From UBA1672 sp050633285 (GTDB lineage Bacteria; Pseudomonadota; Alphaproteobacteria; Micavibrionales; Micavibrionaceae), in NCBI GenBank assembly GCA_050633285.1, contig JBOEGG010000001.1, forward strand, positions 682,001 to 746,000: a DNA stretch of 64,000 nucleotides. The letters are read 5' to 3'. The position numbers were made by a program, and so were the translations under genes. The notes beneath the pieces are model-generated. The model ran no database searches. It had not been told where the DNA came from and was given only the letters and a program-made list of their open reading frames with translations. Below, in pieces: positions 1-7,373 of this stretch (the stretch's first letter is position 1; each line of letters starts with the position of its first letter).

Positions 1-1
1 T

Positions 2-178
2 ATTCTTTCATGCATGAAAAAGATCGATGCAATGCCAAATGCTGAGCGTGTAGAGAGCTATCTAAAGTGGAGAAATGGAACAAGTATTGTTGGTACGATT
101 CTGGCACTTCCTGTTGTTATAGCTCTAATGTTTCTTGCCGTTATTCTCGCGCAGTATCTGAAAAACGGCACTATGTGA
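2..178 (+). CDS. Small membrane protein, possibly 5'-truncated by the window edge
   Basis: The frame is open from the left edge to a TGA at 176-178. An ATG at 14 would give a 54-residue protein, but the frame stays open upstream of it, so the real start may lie outside the window. The C-terminal half holds one clear hydrophobic segment (about residues 24-47 from the ATG), preceded by a charged stretch with KK, ER and KWR. That is the layout of a single-pass inner-membrane protein with a cytoplasmic N-terminus. I do not recognise a family. No neighbour on this strand within 300 bases suggests a role. Confidence 0.4.
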   Translation: MLSCMKKIDAMPNAERVESYLKWRNGTSIVGTILALPVVIALMFLAVILAQYLKNGTM

Positions 179-498
179 GGTTTTAGAGAATAATTCTCAA
201 GTAGATAGATCGCTCAGCACTAGATCGAGTACGTAGTGTGACCCAACATTGGGAATGCCAAAACCATTTTGAAGATAGTATGAAAAAGCAGGCAGACTCA
301 TTGAACGCTTCTTTAGGTGCACCTGTACCAAAGGTTCACATTGATCGTGAACCTGCTGAACCTGCATAACATCGTTCTGTAATTCATGTAAAATTTGATT
401 TGACCATGCACAAGAGGTTGTCGTGGCTATTTTGAAGTTTTGACCTTTGTCAAAGATTTATGTAATCTACGCATTGTGATAAAAAAGGGTGATAATCA
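179..498. other. Gene-poor gap with one doubtful small reading frame
   Basis: About 320 bases separate the small membrane protein from the next confident gene. The only reading frame of note is on the plus strand: open from 205 to a TAA at 367-369, with a possible GTG at 238 (43 codons) or an ATG at 280 (29 codons). Its product would end in a proline- and glutamate-containing tail (PVPKVHIDREPAEPA). The composition looks protein-like, but there is no good ribosome binding site, so it may be a gene remnant. A purine-rich AAAAAAGGGTGAT stretch at 481-493 is the ribosome binding site of the gene at 499. I see no terminator or RNA gene. Confidence 0.3.
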
Positions 499-1062
499 AT
501 GCTACCGGAACATAGAATCTCTGAAATTCTAAATGCATCAGCGCGAGACCGAGATACACAGATAATGCAAATGGTTGATGATGTTGCACAAAGCCCTGAT
601 TCTGCTCAAAGCGTGCGTGAGCATATTGATGAAGCTGCTCGCCATTGGGATTATGGGGGCGTGAGAAGTAGAGATCCGGCAAAATCATTACTGCAATCCA
701 TGACAAAAATTTGGCCTGATCATGCGCAAGAAGTTGTTGCCACTATGTTGAACAATGCAAAAGATAAAGGCGTCGGAGAGAGCTTTTATCGTCATGATGT
801 CGCCGAAAATATTCGTCGTATCTTAGAAAAACAACAAGATGCAGGGCAAGACCTAAGTCTAGATATATTGATATCTCAAACTAAAATTGGTGAGCGTGGT
901 AACTTAAAAGCTGCGCTGAATGTTATACGTAGCAAACACGAATCTGTTTCCTCTGAAATTCGGGACTGTATTTCCGAGGTATTCATTGAGCATTTCGGCG
1001 TTGAAAAACGTGACGCAGAGGTCTTTCAATTTCCTTCAGAAAAATCAGAGCCCACACTTTAA
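499..1062 (+). CDS. Conserved-looking hypothetical cytoplasmic protein
   Basis: A 187-residue soluble, largely helical protein with no signal peptide, membrane segment or cysteine cluster. The ATG at 499 follows a purine-rich site (AAGGGTGAT) at good spacing. The sequence is rich in Asp, Glu, Arg and Gln, with helical stretches around residues 20-60 and 85-120. It has a HEAT- or ARM-like feel (short amphipathic helices separated by turns), but I cannot assign it to a family. The next gene is convergent, with stops 13 bases apart, so it is probably monocistronic. Coding potential is well supported by length, ribosome binding site and codon use similar to neighbours. Function unknown. Confidence 0.6.
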   Translation: MLPEHRISEILNASARDRDTQIMQMVDDVAQSPDSAQSVREHIDEAARHWDYGGVRSRDPAKSLLQSMTKIWPDHAQEVVATMLNNAKDKGVGESFYRHDVAENIRRILEKQQDAGQDLSLDILISQTKIGERGNLKAALNVIRSKHESVSSEIRDCISEVFIEHFGVEKRDAEVFQFPSEKSEPTL

Positions 1063-1075
1063 GGTATTGTAAGCT

Positions 1076-1996
1076 TTAAAGGTCGATTGATGGAGGAGGA
1101 GGGCGCGTATCTTCTTCATTATCACCTGCGCCGCTGTCATCAGAGCCTGTTGTATCACCTGATCCGCTTGTATCGCCCGCACTTCCCTGAGACCCACTAC
1201 CACTTTCATCAGTTTTCTCAGAAGAGTTAAGCGTAGATGTGCCCGTCAGTGGTGAAGTGTCATTGGGTAGCTGGGTATTCGAAATATCATCGTGGATATC
1301 ATGGTGATTATCATAGATAGGGTCATTTATCGGTAATGCGCTATTTAAAATATCGCTGATTGGATATAACGGATTTGGGCGAGGCTTATTAGGGGTAAAG
1401 CGTCCTGCTTTGAAATCATGTAGGTCTTCAACAATGTTCTTTTCAATCTCCAAGATTTCAAGTGTCGTATCGGCCTCTTCCAATTCCTCTTCATGCTCTT
1501 CAATATGCTTTTTAAAACGAACGAGCTTACGTCTTTTGCTGCTGCTAGCCTTTATTGCTTGCGCTTCCATTTCCGTATCGGCTTCTTCTTCGATGCGTTG
1601 ATCCAGTTTTTCAATCTCGATATCAATGCCTGTTTTAATAACTTCGATGCGTTTTTGCACATACTCATATGCAGTATCAAAGTAATGTTTCATGAGGTGT
1701 TCAATATCCTCAAGTGCTTGTGCATAGTCACGTTTCTTTTTGCGCTCTCTATCAGATCGTAAAGTGCCGGCAACCGCTAGAGAAGAATGTTCATCATTAA
1801 CCAGATGTTGTAAATCACGCCCAGTGGAATATCCCTTTACCTCAATCCATAGCTCCAACATATTACGTAAAGATTCTTTTAGGTTATCCATACTGGTTGA
1901 CTGGTTTGGAGTAGACAGGAAGTCGTTTAGCTCACGTAAGGCCTGTGTTTCTTGTTCGTTATCATTATTCAGATTTGAAAGGTTCAGCGCTTCCAT
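1076..1996 (-). CDS. Hypothetical coiled-coil protein with acidic Ser/Gly-rich tail
   Basis: A 306-residue protein with three visible zones. Residues 1-90 are a mixed helical N-terminus. Residues about 85-195 are a long, highly charged coiled coil rich in Glu, Lys, Ile and Leu heptads. Residues about 205-306 are a low-complexity disordered tail with repeated Ser, Gly, Thr and Asp, ending in PPPPSIDL. There is no signal peptide or membrane segment, so it is probably cytoplasmic. The ATG at 1996 follows a GGGTGAT site much like that of the convergent gene at 499. The architecture suggests a scaffold or an effector-like protein, but that is a guess and I do not recognise a family. Confidence 0.55.
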   Translation of the reverse strand: MEALNLSNLNNDNEQETQALRELNDFLSTPNQSTSMDNLKESLRNMLELWIEVKGYSTGRDLQHLVNDEHSSLAVAGTLRSDRERKKKRDYAQALEDIEHLMKHYFDTAYEYVQKRIEVIKTGIDIEIEKLDQRIEEEADTEMEAQAIKASSSKRRKLVRFKKHIEEHEEELEEADTTLEILEIEKNIVEDLHDFKAGRFTPNKPRPNPLYPISDILNSALPINDPIYDNHHDIHDDISNTQLPNDTSPLTGTSTLNSSEKTDESGSGSQGSAGDTSGSGDTTGSDDSGAGDNEEDTRPPPPSIDL

Positions 1997-2037
1997 AATA
2001 TCACCCGATCTATTTTTATATCTTTGTTACTGTTTAG

Positions 2038-2086
2038 CAAAAAAGGAACCCGGACGCAAATCTGTGTGGAAATTTGCTGTCCGGGC
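2038..2086 (-). terminator. Rho-independent terminator of the diguanylate cyclase gene
   Basis: On the minus strand a long hairpin (arms 2072-2086 and 2048-2061, one bulged base) is followed by a T-rich run (2038-2046). It lies about 65 bases downstream of the stop at 2151. Another hairpin (arms 2096-2103 and 2135-2142) sits between the stop and this terminator, giving two stem-loops in tandem; its loop holds a run of eight G on the plus strand (2121-2128). Confidence 0.7.
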
Positions 2087-2150
2087 TCTTGGAGTAACCT
2101 GCCTTCTGGGTTGGGTTGAAGGGGGGGGAGAGGAGGCAGGTTTAAAAAAA

Positions 2151-2867
2151 TTAGTGTAGTGCGCGACGCCTTTCTTCCTTGTTTTGATACATGGATTTGT
2201 CTGCGTCTTCTATTATGCTTTCGATTGTTTGACCAGTCTTATATTCTTTTAGCCCCAAACTTGCATGAATGTTAATCGTTGCTCCCTCCCATTCGAGGCG
2301 AAGCTTGTTAAGTTCTTTTCCTAATTTGTGGGCACGTTTCATTGCCTTTGTAATGGATGTATTAGGGAACAGGATGATGAATTCATCCCCGCCGATACGC
2401 GCTGCAACATCCATATCTCTGACTTGGTTGTTTAAAAAATTTCCAACAGCTTTCAACGCTGCATCACCGGCTCTGTGCCCGAATGTATCATTGATGGTCT
2501 TGAAATAATCCAAATCAATCATGATGAAAAGGCCACCGTTATTTTCTCCACGGTTTGTGCGATCAATTTCACGTTTAAAAGCCTGAAAGAATCCTCTGCG
2601 ATTTGTTAACCCTGTGAGTTCGTCAATTGTCAGAATATTCTCAAGTTTTTGAATACGTCTGTCTTTTTCAACAAGGTCTTTATCCGCTTGCTCCAACATT
2701 TTATATGCTGTCTTTAATAAGTCCTGCATATCTGATTGTGGAAGGCTGCTTTCCTCTTTAGTAAAGATGTTAAAAAATTGCTTTGTACTTGGTAAAAAGC
2801 TTCTTTTTTCGTGGCCTGATGCCTGTGATTTGGCGATAAATCTGTTCTGTACAATATCCGATGTCAT
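2151..2867 (-). CDS. GGDEF diguanylate cyclase, soluble
   Basis: A 238-residue protein predicted to make cyclic di-GMP from two GTP. Residues 1-45 are unassigned, 46-80 form a helical stalk (MLEQADKDLVEKDRRIQKLE), and about 78-238 are a full GGDEF domain. The active-site signature GGDEF is intact at 159-163 and the product-inhibition site RxxD is present at R150-D153, exactly five residues upstream. The enzyme should therefore be active and feedback-inhibited. No membrane segment or known sensor domain is visible; the stalk probably dimerises the catalytic domains. It lies 0.3 kb from eipB and under 2 kb from the second c-di-GMP gene, pleD, on the opposite strand. A terminator follows the gene. 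Confidence 0.9.
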   Translation of the reverse strand: MTSDIVQNRFIAKSQASGHEKRSFLPSTKQFFNIFTKEESSLPQSDMQDLLKTAYKMLEQADKDLVEKDRRIQKLENILTIDELTGLTNRRGFFQAFKREIDRTNRGENNGGLFIMIDLDYFKTINDTFGHRAGDAALKAVGNFLNNQVRDMDVAARIGGDEFIILFPNTSITKAMKRAHKLGKELNKLRLEWEGATINIHASLGLKEYKTGQTIESIIEDADKSMYQNKEERRRALH

Positions 2868-3159
2868 AATAGCTACCCTTTCTAACCCTACAGTAATGAA
2901 ACTGTTCCTGACTGAGAGATATGCGAAGAATGTGCCAGTTATGGAATATATAAGAAAAATTCAGTGTTTTTAATGTGTTATGGGAATATGTTATGTGAAA
3001 AAATTAAAGGAAAAAAGAGGCAGTTATAGCCAAATAGGCATTTTTTCCCCACGATATGCGGAAGAGTTTGCCGAGCTGTTGTTATTCTGCTTTAAGCCTT
3101 CTTCTGTTTAAGGTACTATAAAGGATGCAATTTTTAAAAGGCTGAGAGTTTTTTCTTGT

Positions 3160-4053
3160 ATGTCATTTAAATTCGAATCTAAAACACAAATATTGTTGCC
3201 ACTATACTGTGCGGCTTTACTTGGTGTATTCTACCCTCATGTGTCATTCGCCGCATTAGATCGAGCACGTGAAGCGGGCTTGACGCCGCATAAGGCTCTT
3301 TATGAGATTAAGCTTTTATCCAAGAAAAGCAGTGCGAAAGTATCAAACATCCATGGGAAAATGTTTTATGAGTGGCAACCCTCATGCGATGCATGGATTA
3401 CAAATCACCGCTTTGACGTTACATACGAATATATAGAAGCCCCCGCCATGCGTATTACGAGTAATTTTTCTACATACGAAGCATATGATGGAAAGAGTTT
3501 TAACTTTTCCTCTGAACGTAAAAGCGAAGGCATTCTGTTAGAAGAAATCCGCGGTAGTGTTTCCGTGAATGATAACGGGCAGGTCGATGAAGCCGTTTAC
3601 ACTATCCCTGAGGATTTGGTCTTTGATTTGCCGGAGGGGACATTATTTCCAATGGCACATACATTGGGCGTTTTGGACAAAATAAAAAACGGTCAAAAAA
3701 TCTATAGCGTCACGCTCTTTGATGGCAGTGATAATGAAGGGCCGGTAGACGTAAATAGCGTTATCGGAAAGCCGAGGGTTTTTAAAAAAGACGATAAAAC
3801 AACAGATATAAAACATGATATCGACATGGCAATGGTTAATGCCAAAGGTTGGAATATTCGTTTGGCTTTTTTCCCGTTAAATACATATGAAAGCGCATCC
3901 GATTATGAGATGTCAGTTTTGTTCCATGAAAATGGTGTCATTAGTAATATGGAAGTCGATTACGGAGACTTCGCAGTAACGCAGAAACTTCTGGCAGTTG
4001 AACCATTAGGGGACGCGTGTGAAGTACATGAAAAACAAGAGGCAGAGAAATAG
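3160..4053 (+). CDS. eipB: EipB-like periplasmic cell-envelope protein (DUF1849)
   Basis: A 297-residue exported protein. An N-terminal signal segment (hydrophobic about 11-31, ending SFAALD) leads into a beta-rich body with hallmarks of the DUF1849/EipB family: the LTPHKALYEIKL opening, HGKMFYEW, and the TLFPMAHT motif. Two cysteines, C76 and C287, match the long-range disulfide described for Brucella EipB. Family members are periplasmic beta-spiral proteins needed for envelope integrity; their direct partner is unclear. The gene lies 97 bases upstream of divK on the same strand and may share transcripts with it. The ATG at 3160 precedes a plausible signal peptide. I am confident of the family, less so of the exact role. 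Confidence 0.85.
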   Translation: MSFKFESKTQILLPLYCAALLGVFYPHVSFAALDRAREAGLTPHKALYEIKLLSKKSSAKVSNIHGKMFYEWQPSCDAWITNHRFDVTYEYIEAPAMRITSNFSTYEAYDGKSFNFSSERKSEGILLEEIRGSVSVNDNGQVDEAVYTIPEDLVFDLPEGTLFPMAHTLGVLDKIKNGQKIYSVTLFDGSDNEGPVDVNSVIGKPRVFKKDDKTTDIKHDIDMAMVNAKGWNIRLAFFPLNTYESASDYEMSVLFHENGVISNMEVDYGDFAVTQKLLAVEPLGDACEVHEKQEAEK

Positions 4054-4150
4054 TGAAAACTGCACGAATTTTAACACTTTAGAAATACCTGAGCTATAGG
4101 ATGCACTAAGAAGACTTAAGACAAATCTGTAGGGGATAATCGAGAAGCAA

Positions 4151-4624
4151 ATGGCGAAAACGGTTTTAATCGTAGAAGATAATGAATTGAACATGAAATT
4201 GTTCCATGACCTGTTGGAGGCATACGGTATCCAAACCGTGCAAACACGCGAAGGCAAAAAAGCCTTTGATATGGTGCGTGAGCATAAGCCTGACTTGGTT
4301 ATCATGGATATACAATTGCCTGAAATTTCCGGTTTGGAAATTACGAAACAGTTAAAACAGGATGAAGAGTTGAAATCTATCCCTGTTATCGCTGTGACTG
4401 CTTTCGCAATGAAGGGGGATGAACAAAAGATACGTGAGGGCGGGTGTGAGGATTATATCTCCAAACCAATCTCTGTATCACGCTTTATAGAAGTGGTTAA
4501 AAAACATTTAGATAAAGAGGGCACGGTTGCAAAAGAGAGCACAGAAAATATACCGGATACAGACGCAGACACATCAACTACGCAAACTGATACAAACGAT
4601 CAATCACAACAGGAGACGCTCTAA
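4151..4624 (+). CDS. divK: DivK single-domain response regulator
   Basis: A 157-residue receiver protein. Residues 1-122 are a canonical CheY-like domain with acidic residues E9-D10, phospho-acceptor D53 (VIMDIQLPEISG), the switch Thr in AVTAFAMKGD and the conserved Lys in YISKPIS. Sequence and context (the pleD start overlaps its stop) identify it as DivK, the regulator that controls the kinase/phosphatase balance of DivJ/PleC and DivL-CckA and so the CtrA pathway and polarity. After residue 123 comes an extra acidic Thr/Asp-rich tail of about 35 residues, which typical DivK (about 125-130 residues) lacks. The kinases are not in this window. Translation is coupled to pleD. Confidence 0.93.
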   Translation: MAKTVLIVEDNELNMKLFHDLLEAYGIQTVQTREGKKAFDMVREHKPDLVIMDIQLPEISGLEITKQLKQDEELKSIPVIAVTAFAMKGDEQKIREGGCEDYISKPISVSRFIEVVKKHLDKEGTVAKESTENIPDTDADTSTTQTDTNDQSQQETL

Positions 4625-6093
4625 TGTCCGCACGTGTTCTTGTTGTCGATGATATCTTACCTAATGTTAAATTATTAGAAGCAAAACTTGCCAGTGAATA
4701 TTATGAAGTAATCACCGCGACAAGCGGGGAAGAAGCCTTGGAAAAGGTGGAAAGCGAAAACCCTGATATTGTGTTGCTTGATGTGATGATGCCGGGTATG
4801 GACGGTTTTGAGGTCTGTTCCCGTATTAAGGCAGACCCTGATAAGGCACACATCCCTGTTGTGATGGTAACTGCTTTGACGGATGTACAGGATAAGGTGC
4901 GCGGGCTTGAGGCTGGCGCAGATGATTTCTTAAGCAAACCGATTAACGATACGGCCCTGATGGCGCGCGTACGTTCTCTCGCACGCTTGAAGATGGCGTT
5001 GGATGAATGGCGCATACGTGAAAATGCGGCGAATCAGTTCGGCGTTGTGACGGAAAAAACAAACTTAATGAACGAGCCTGTGCAGGGCGCGCGTATACTT
5101 TTGATCGAAGACAAAGAATTTGAAAAGAAAAAGATCATTGAGACACTTGCCGCCGATTTGAATATCGTAATGGCCGTTGAAAACGGTATGAAGGCGATGG
5201 AGCTTGTCGCAACACAAGAATTCGATGTCTTGATGGTAAGCTTGAATATGCGTGAGGAAGATGGCTTACGTTTATGTTCACACCTAAAGTCTAATGAACG
5301 AACACGCTCCTCTCCCATTGTTATGGTTGGAGAAGAGAGCGATATGCCGCGTATTGCGCATGGACTTGAAATTGGTGCACATGATTATATCCTGCGCCCG
5401 ATTGAAAAGAATGAGCTTTTGGCGCGTGTTCGTACACAAATTCGCCGTAAAAGGTTTCAAGAACGCTTACGCTCTACCTATGAAATAAGCTTATCTATGG
5501 CACTGACAGATAGTCTGACAGGGTTATATAACCGACGTTATCTCGAAGTTCACATGGAAAAATTGATTGAGGCAAATGCACAGAGCAAAAAGGCGCTGGG
5601 TGTGTTGCTTCTGGATATTGATCATTTTAAACAGGTCAATGATACGCATGGCCATAATGTTGGTGATGAAGTCCTGAAAATCTTTTCTGAACGTATGAAA
5701 AGTAACCTCAGAAGCTTTGACCTTGTTGCACGTCTGGGCGGAGAAGAATTTATTGCTCTGCTCCCTGATGTATCGCCGGAACGCGCCTATGTGGTCGCGG
5801 AACGCTTGCGTCGCTCTATTTGTGATGAGCCTATCCCCTGCGCGGTAGAGGGTGGTGAATTACGTATCACAACATCTGTTGGTGGCGCGGTCATTAACCG
5901 CGGTGGTCATGCAATCCCCGCAATATTGGAGCGTGCGGATAAATGTCTGTATTTGGCAAAGGACGAAGGGCGCAATTGCTCGGTTTTTGAAAATATCGGA
6001 AAACTCGATCCTGATAAATATCTTGAGGTTGAGCGTGTCTCATTCGAAGATGATATCGCCGCCGATGCCTCCGCCGGACAATCTGGTGCTTAA
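4624..6093 (+). CDS. pleD: PleD response regulator / diguanylate cyclase
   Basis: A 489-residue protein with PleD architecture: receiver 1 (1-125) with acceptor D53, an adaptor receiver (about 150-275), and a GGDEF domain (about 300-465). The second receiver has Ser where the acceptor Asp should be (MVSLNM), as expected for an adaptor used in dimerisation. The cyclase motif is GGEEF at 372-376, with the inhibitory site R363xxD366 five residues before it. In Caulobacter, phosphorylated PleD dimerises at the pole and makes c-di-GMP for the swarmer-to-stalked transition. The ATG overlaps the divK TAA by one base, so the two are translationally coupled. About 25 residues of Asp/Ala-rich tail follow the GGDEF domain. 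Confidence 0.95.
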   Translation: MSARVLVVDDILPNVKLLEAKLASEYYEVITATSGEEALEKVESENPDIVLLDVMMPGMDGFEVCSRIKADPDKAHIPVVMVTALTDVQDKVRGLEAGADDFLSKPINDTALMARVRSLARLKMALDEWRIRENAANQFGVVTEKTNLMNEPVQGARILLIEDKEFEKKKIIETLAADLNIVMAVENGMKAMELVATQEFDVLMVSLNMREEDGLRLCSHLKSNERTRSSPIVMVGEESDMPRIAHGLEIGAHDYILRPIEKNELLARVRTQIRRKRFQERLRSTYEISLSMALTDSLTGLYNRRYLEVHMEKLIEANAQSKKALGVLLLDIDHFKQVNDTHGHNVGDEVLKIFSERMKSNLRSFDLVARLGGEEFIALLPDVSPERAYVVAERLRRSICDEPIPCAVEGGELRITTSVGGAVINRGGHAIPAILERADKCLYLAKDEGRNCSVFENIGKLDPDKYLEVERVSFEDDIAADASAGQSGA

Positions 6094-6242
6094 TCAATAG
6101 ACTACCGTCATTACATAGTATGCAGCTTTTATAAACACTGTTTTGTGCTTGAGCGTAATTAAGTGTCGTTACTCTAAATGCTCACCATCTATCGCAAAAT
6201 TAGCACGCTTTATTCCATTCTTGGCGGCATTAATACACAAAC

Positions 6243-6274
6243 AAAAAAGCACCCAATAAAGAAAGGGTGCTTTT
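6243..6274 (-). terminator. Rho-independent terminator of rpmG
   Basis: A perfect 10-bp stem (6245-6254 with 6265-6274) closes a 10-base loop. On the minus strand it is followed by a T-rich run. It lies 23 bases after the rpmG stop. Confidence 0.85.
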
Positions 6275-6296
6275 GAAAACGAGATAGGAGAAATGC

Positions 6297-6497
6297 TTAC
6301 TTCTTGGAAGGAGGCATCTTCTTCTCAACGAACATAACGTGCATGCCCTTTTTCCCTGTTTCAGAATTAACTGCCCAAGGATCATATTTTTTCTTCTTAA
6401 TTTTATATTCCGCGCGTGTGCTGCGTTTTGTATAATAGCGGTATCCTGTACCTGCTTCGCTTTCTAGGCGAACTTTTATGTATGATGCTTTTGCCAT
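6297..6497 (-). CDS. rpmG: 50S ribosomal protein L33, C-terminally extended
   Basis: A 66-residue basic protein that opens with the L33 signature (MAKASYIKVRLESEAGTGYRYYTKR) and contains the KYDP motif. It has no cysteines, so it is the zinc-free form of L33. Typical alphaproteobacterial L33 is about 55 residues; here the last 15 or so form a different tail (GMHVMFVEKKMPPSKK). L33 sits near the E site of the large subunit. The gene is monocistronic, with its own promoter (6535-6563) and terminator. Its position between pleD and the rnr-topA cluster is conserved in many alphaproteobacteria. Confidence 0.93.
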   Translation of the reverse strand: MAKASYIKVRLESEAGTGYRYYTKRSTRAEYKIKKKKYDPWAVNSETGKKGMHVMFVEKKMPPSKK

Positions 6498-6534
6498 CGC
6501 TCTAAAACCTTAAAAATCTGTATTCAAGATGCGC

Positions 6535-6563
6535 TTTATGCAGGGTTTTCGAATGAATGTCAA
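6535..6563 (-). promoter_or_regulatory. Sigma-70-type promoter for rpmG
   Basis: Read on the minus strand, a perfect -35 TTGACA (6558-6563) is separated by 17 bases from CATAAA (6535-6540), a 4/6 match to the -10 consensus. It lies 38 bases upstream of the rpmG start, giving a leader of about 30 bases. Confidence 0.6.
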
Positions 6564-6629
6564 GCTTCTTGGCGCAAAATATTTCGTTATATTGATATTG
6601 ATACATTTCTCATGATTAAGAGCGATGAA

Positions 6630-7364
6630 TTACAATGAAAATTTTAATAAAGAGCTAATACAAATACATAGGAAGCTAACACCTAGAAGTTTTAATATGG
6701 CTGTCATACCCGTTTTCCTGATATTTATACCATACTTCTGAAAAGTAAAACGAGCGATCAAAAGAGTAAGAATAAACGGTAGAAAAATTATTACAGTATA
6801 TATGGCCATATATACTGTAAATGCTGCCTGTAACGTTTCTAACGGTACGCCTCTACTGGTAAATGGAAATAAGAAAGTGAATGATATAATATTTGGTGGT
6901 GTTGCTGTTACAAGGAATGTTGAAATCAGCGTTAGGAATATAGCTATTGGCTCTAGGATGATGCTTCGGAATAAAGCCCTATAAATATTATTCTGTAACG
7001 ATATCTGTTGCCGTATGTGATGTATTATATATGCAATAAATATGCAGGCTGTAATGACAAATATAACGGGGAAAAAATCGGAAAATTTATAATAGCGATT
7101 AGGAATTGGATAGTAAGATGAGATATAGCAATGAAGCGGTATAAGGAAAAGACCAGCTGTGACACGTTTTGGTATAAATAATAATGGTGTGATCTCTGGT
7201 GCAATAAACTCCTTTCTGTTGCGCCAAATGAGCAGGATTGCACTAAAAAAGAAAGCTCCACCAAGTGCATAAGCTGATGTCAGAGATACGAGTGCTCCAT
7301 CATAATTGAAGCCGATCCCCGGAGCAATTGTATCAAATTTTCCTGCTGCGGTATCTGATTGCAT
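6630..7364 (-). CDS. Hypothetical polytopic membrane protein
   Basis: A 244-residue hydrophobic protein with about six or seven membrane segments (roughly residues 28-48, 62-80, 90-112, 130-152, 158-175, 183-205 and 222-240). I recognise no family. It starts 9 bases after the rnr stop on the same strand, so it is probably the last gene of the pyrB-plsY-dprA-topA-rnr transcript. In related bacteria this slot is often taken by a small DUF983-type membrane protein, but I do not see that protein's cysteine motifs here. Its function is unknown. The ATG at 7364 is the only good start. Confidence 0.6.
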   Translation of the reverse strand: MQSDTAAGKFDTIAPGIGFNYDGALVSLTSAYALGGAFFFSAILLIWRNRKEFIAPEITPLLFIPKRVTAGLFLIPLHCYISSYYPIPNRYYKFSDFFPVIFVITACIFIAYIIHHIRQQISLQNNIYRALFRSIILEPIAIFLTLISTFLVTATPPNIISFTFLFPFTSRGVPLETLQAAFTVYMAIYTVIIFLPFILTLLIARFTFQKYGINIRKTGMTAILKLLGVSFLCICISSLLKFSL

Positions 7365-7373
7365 ATGCTCGCC

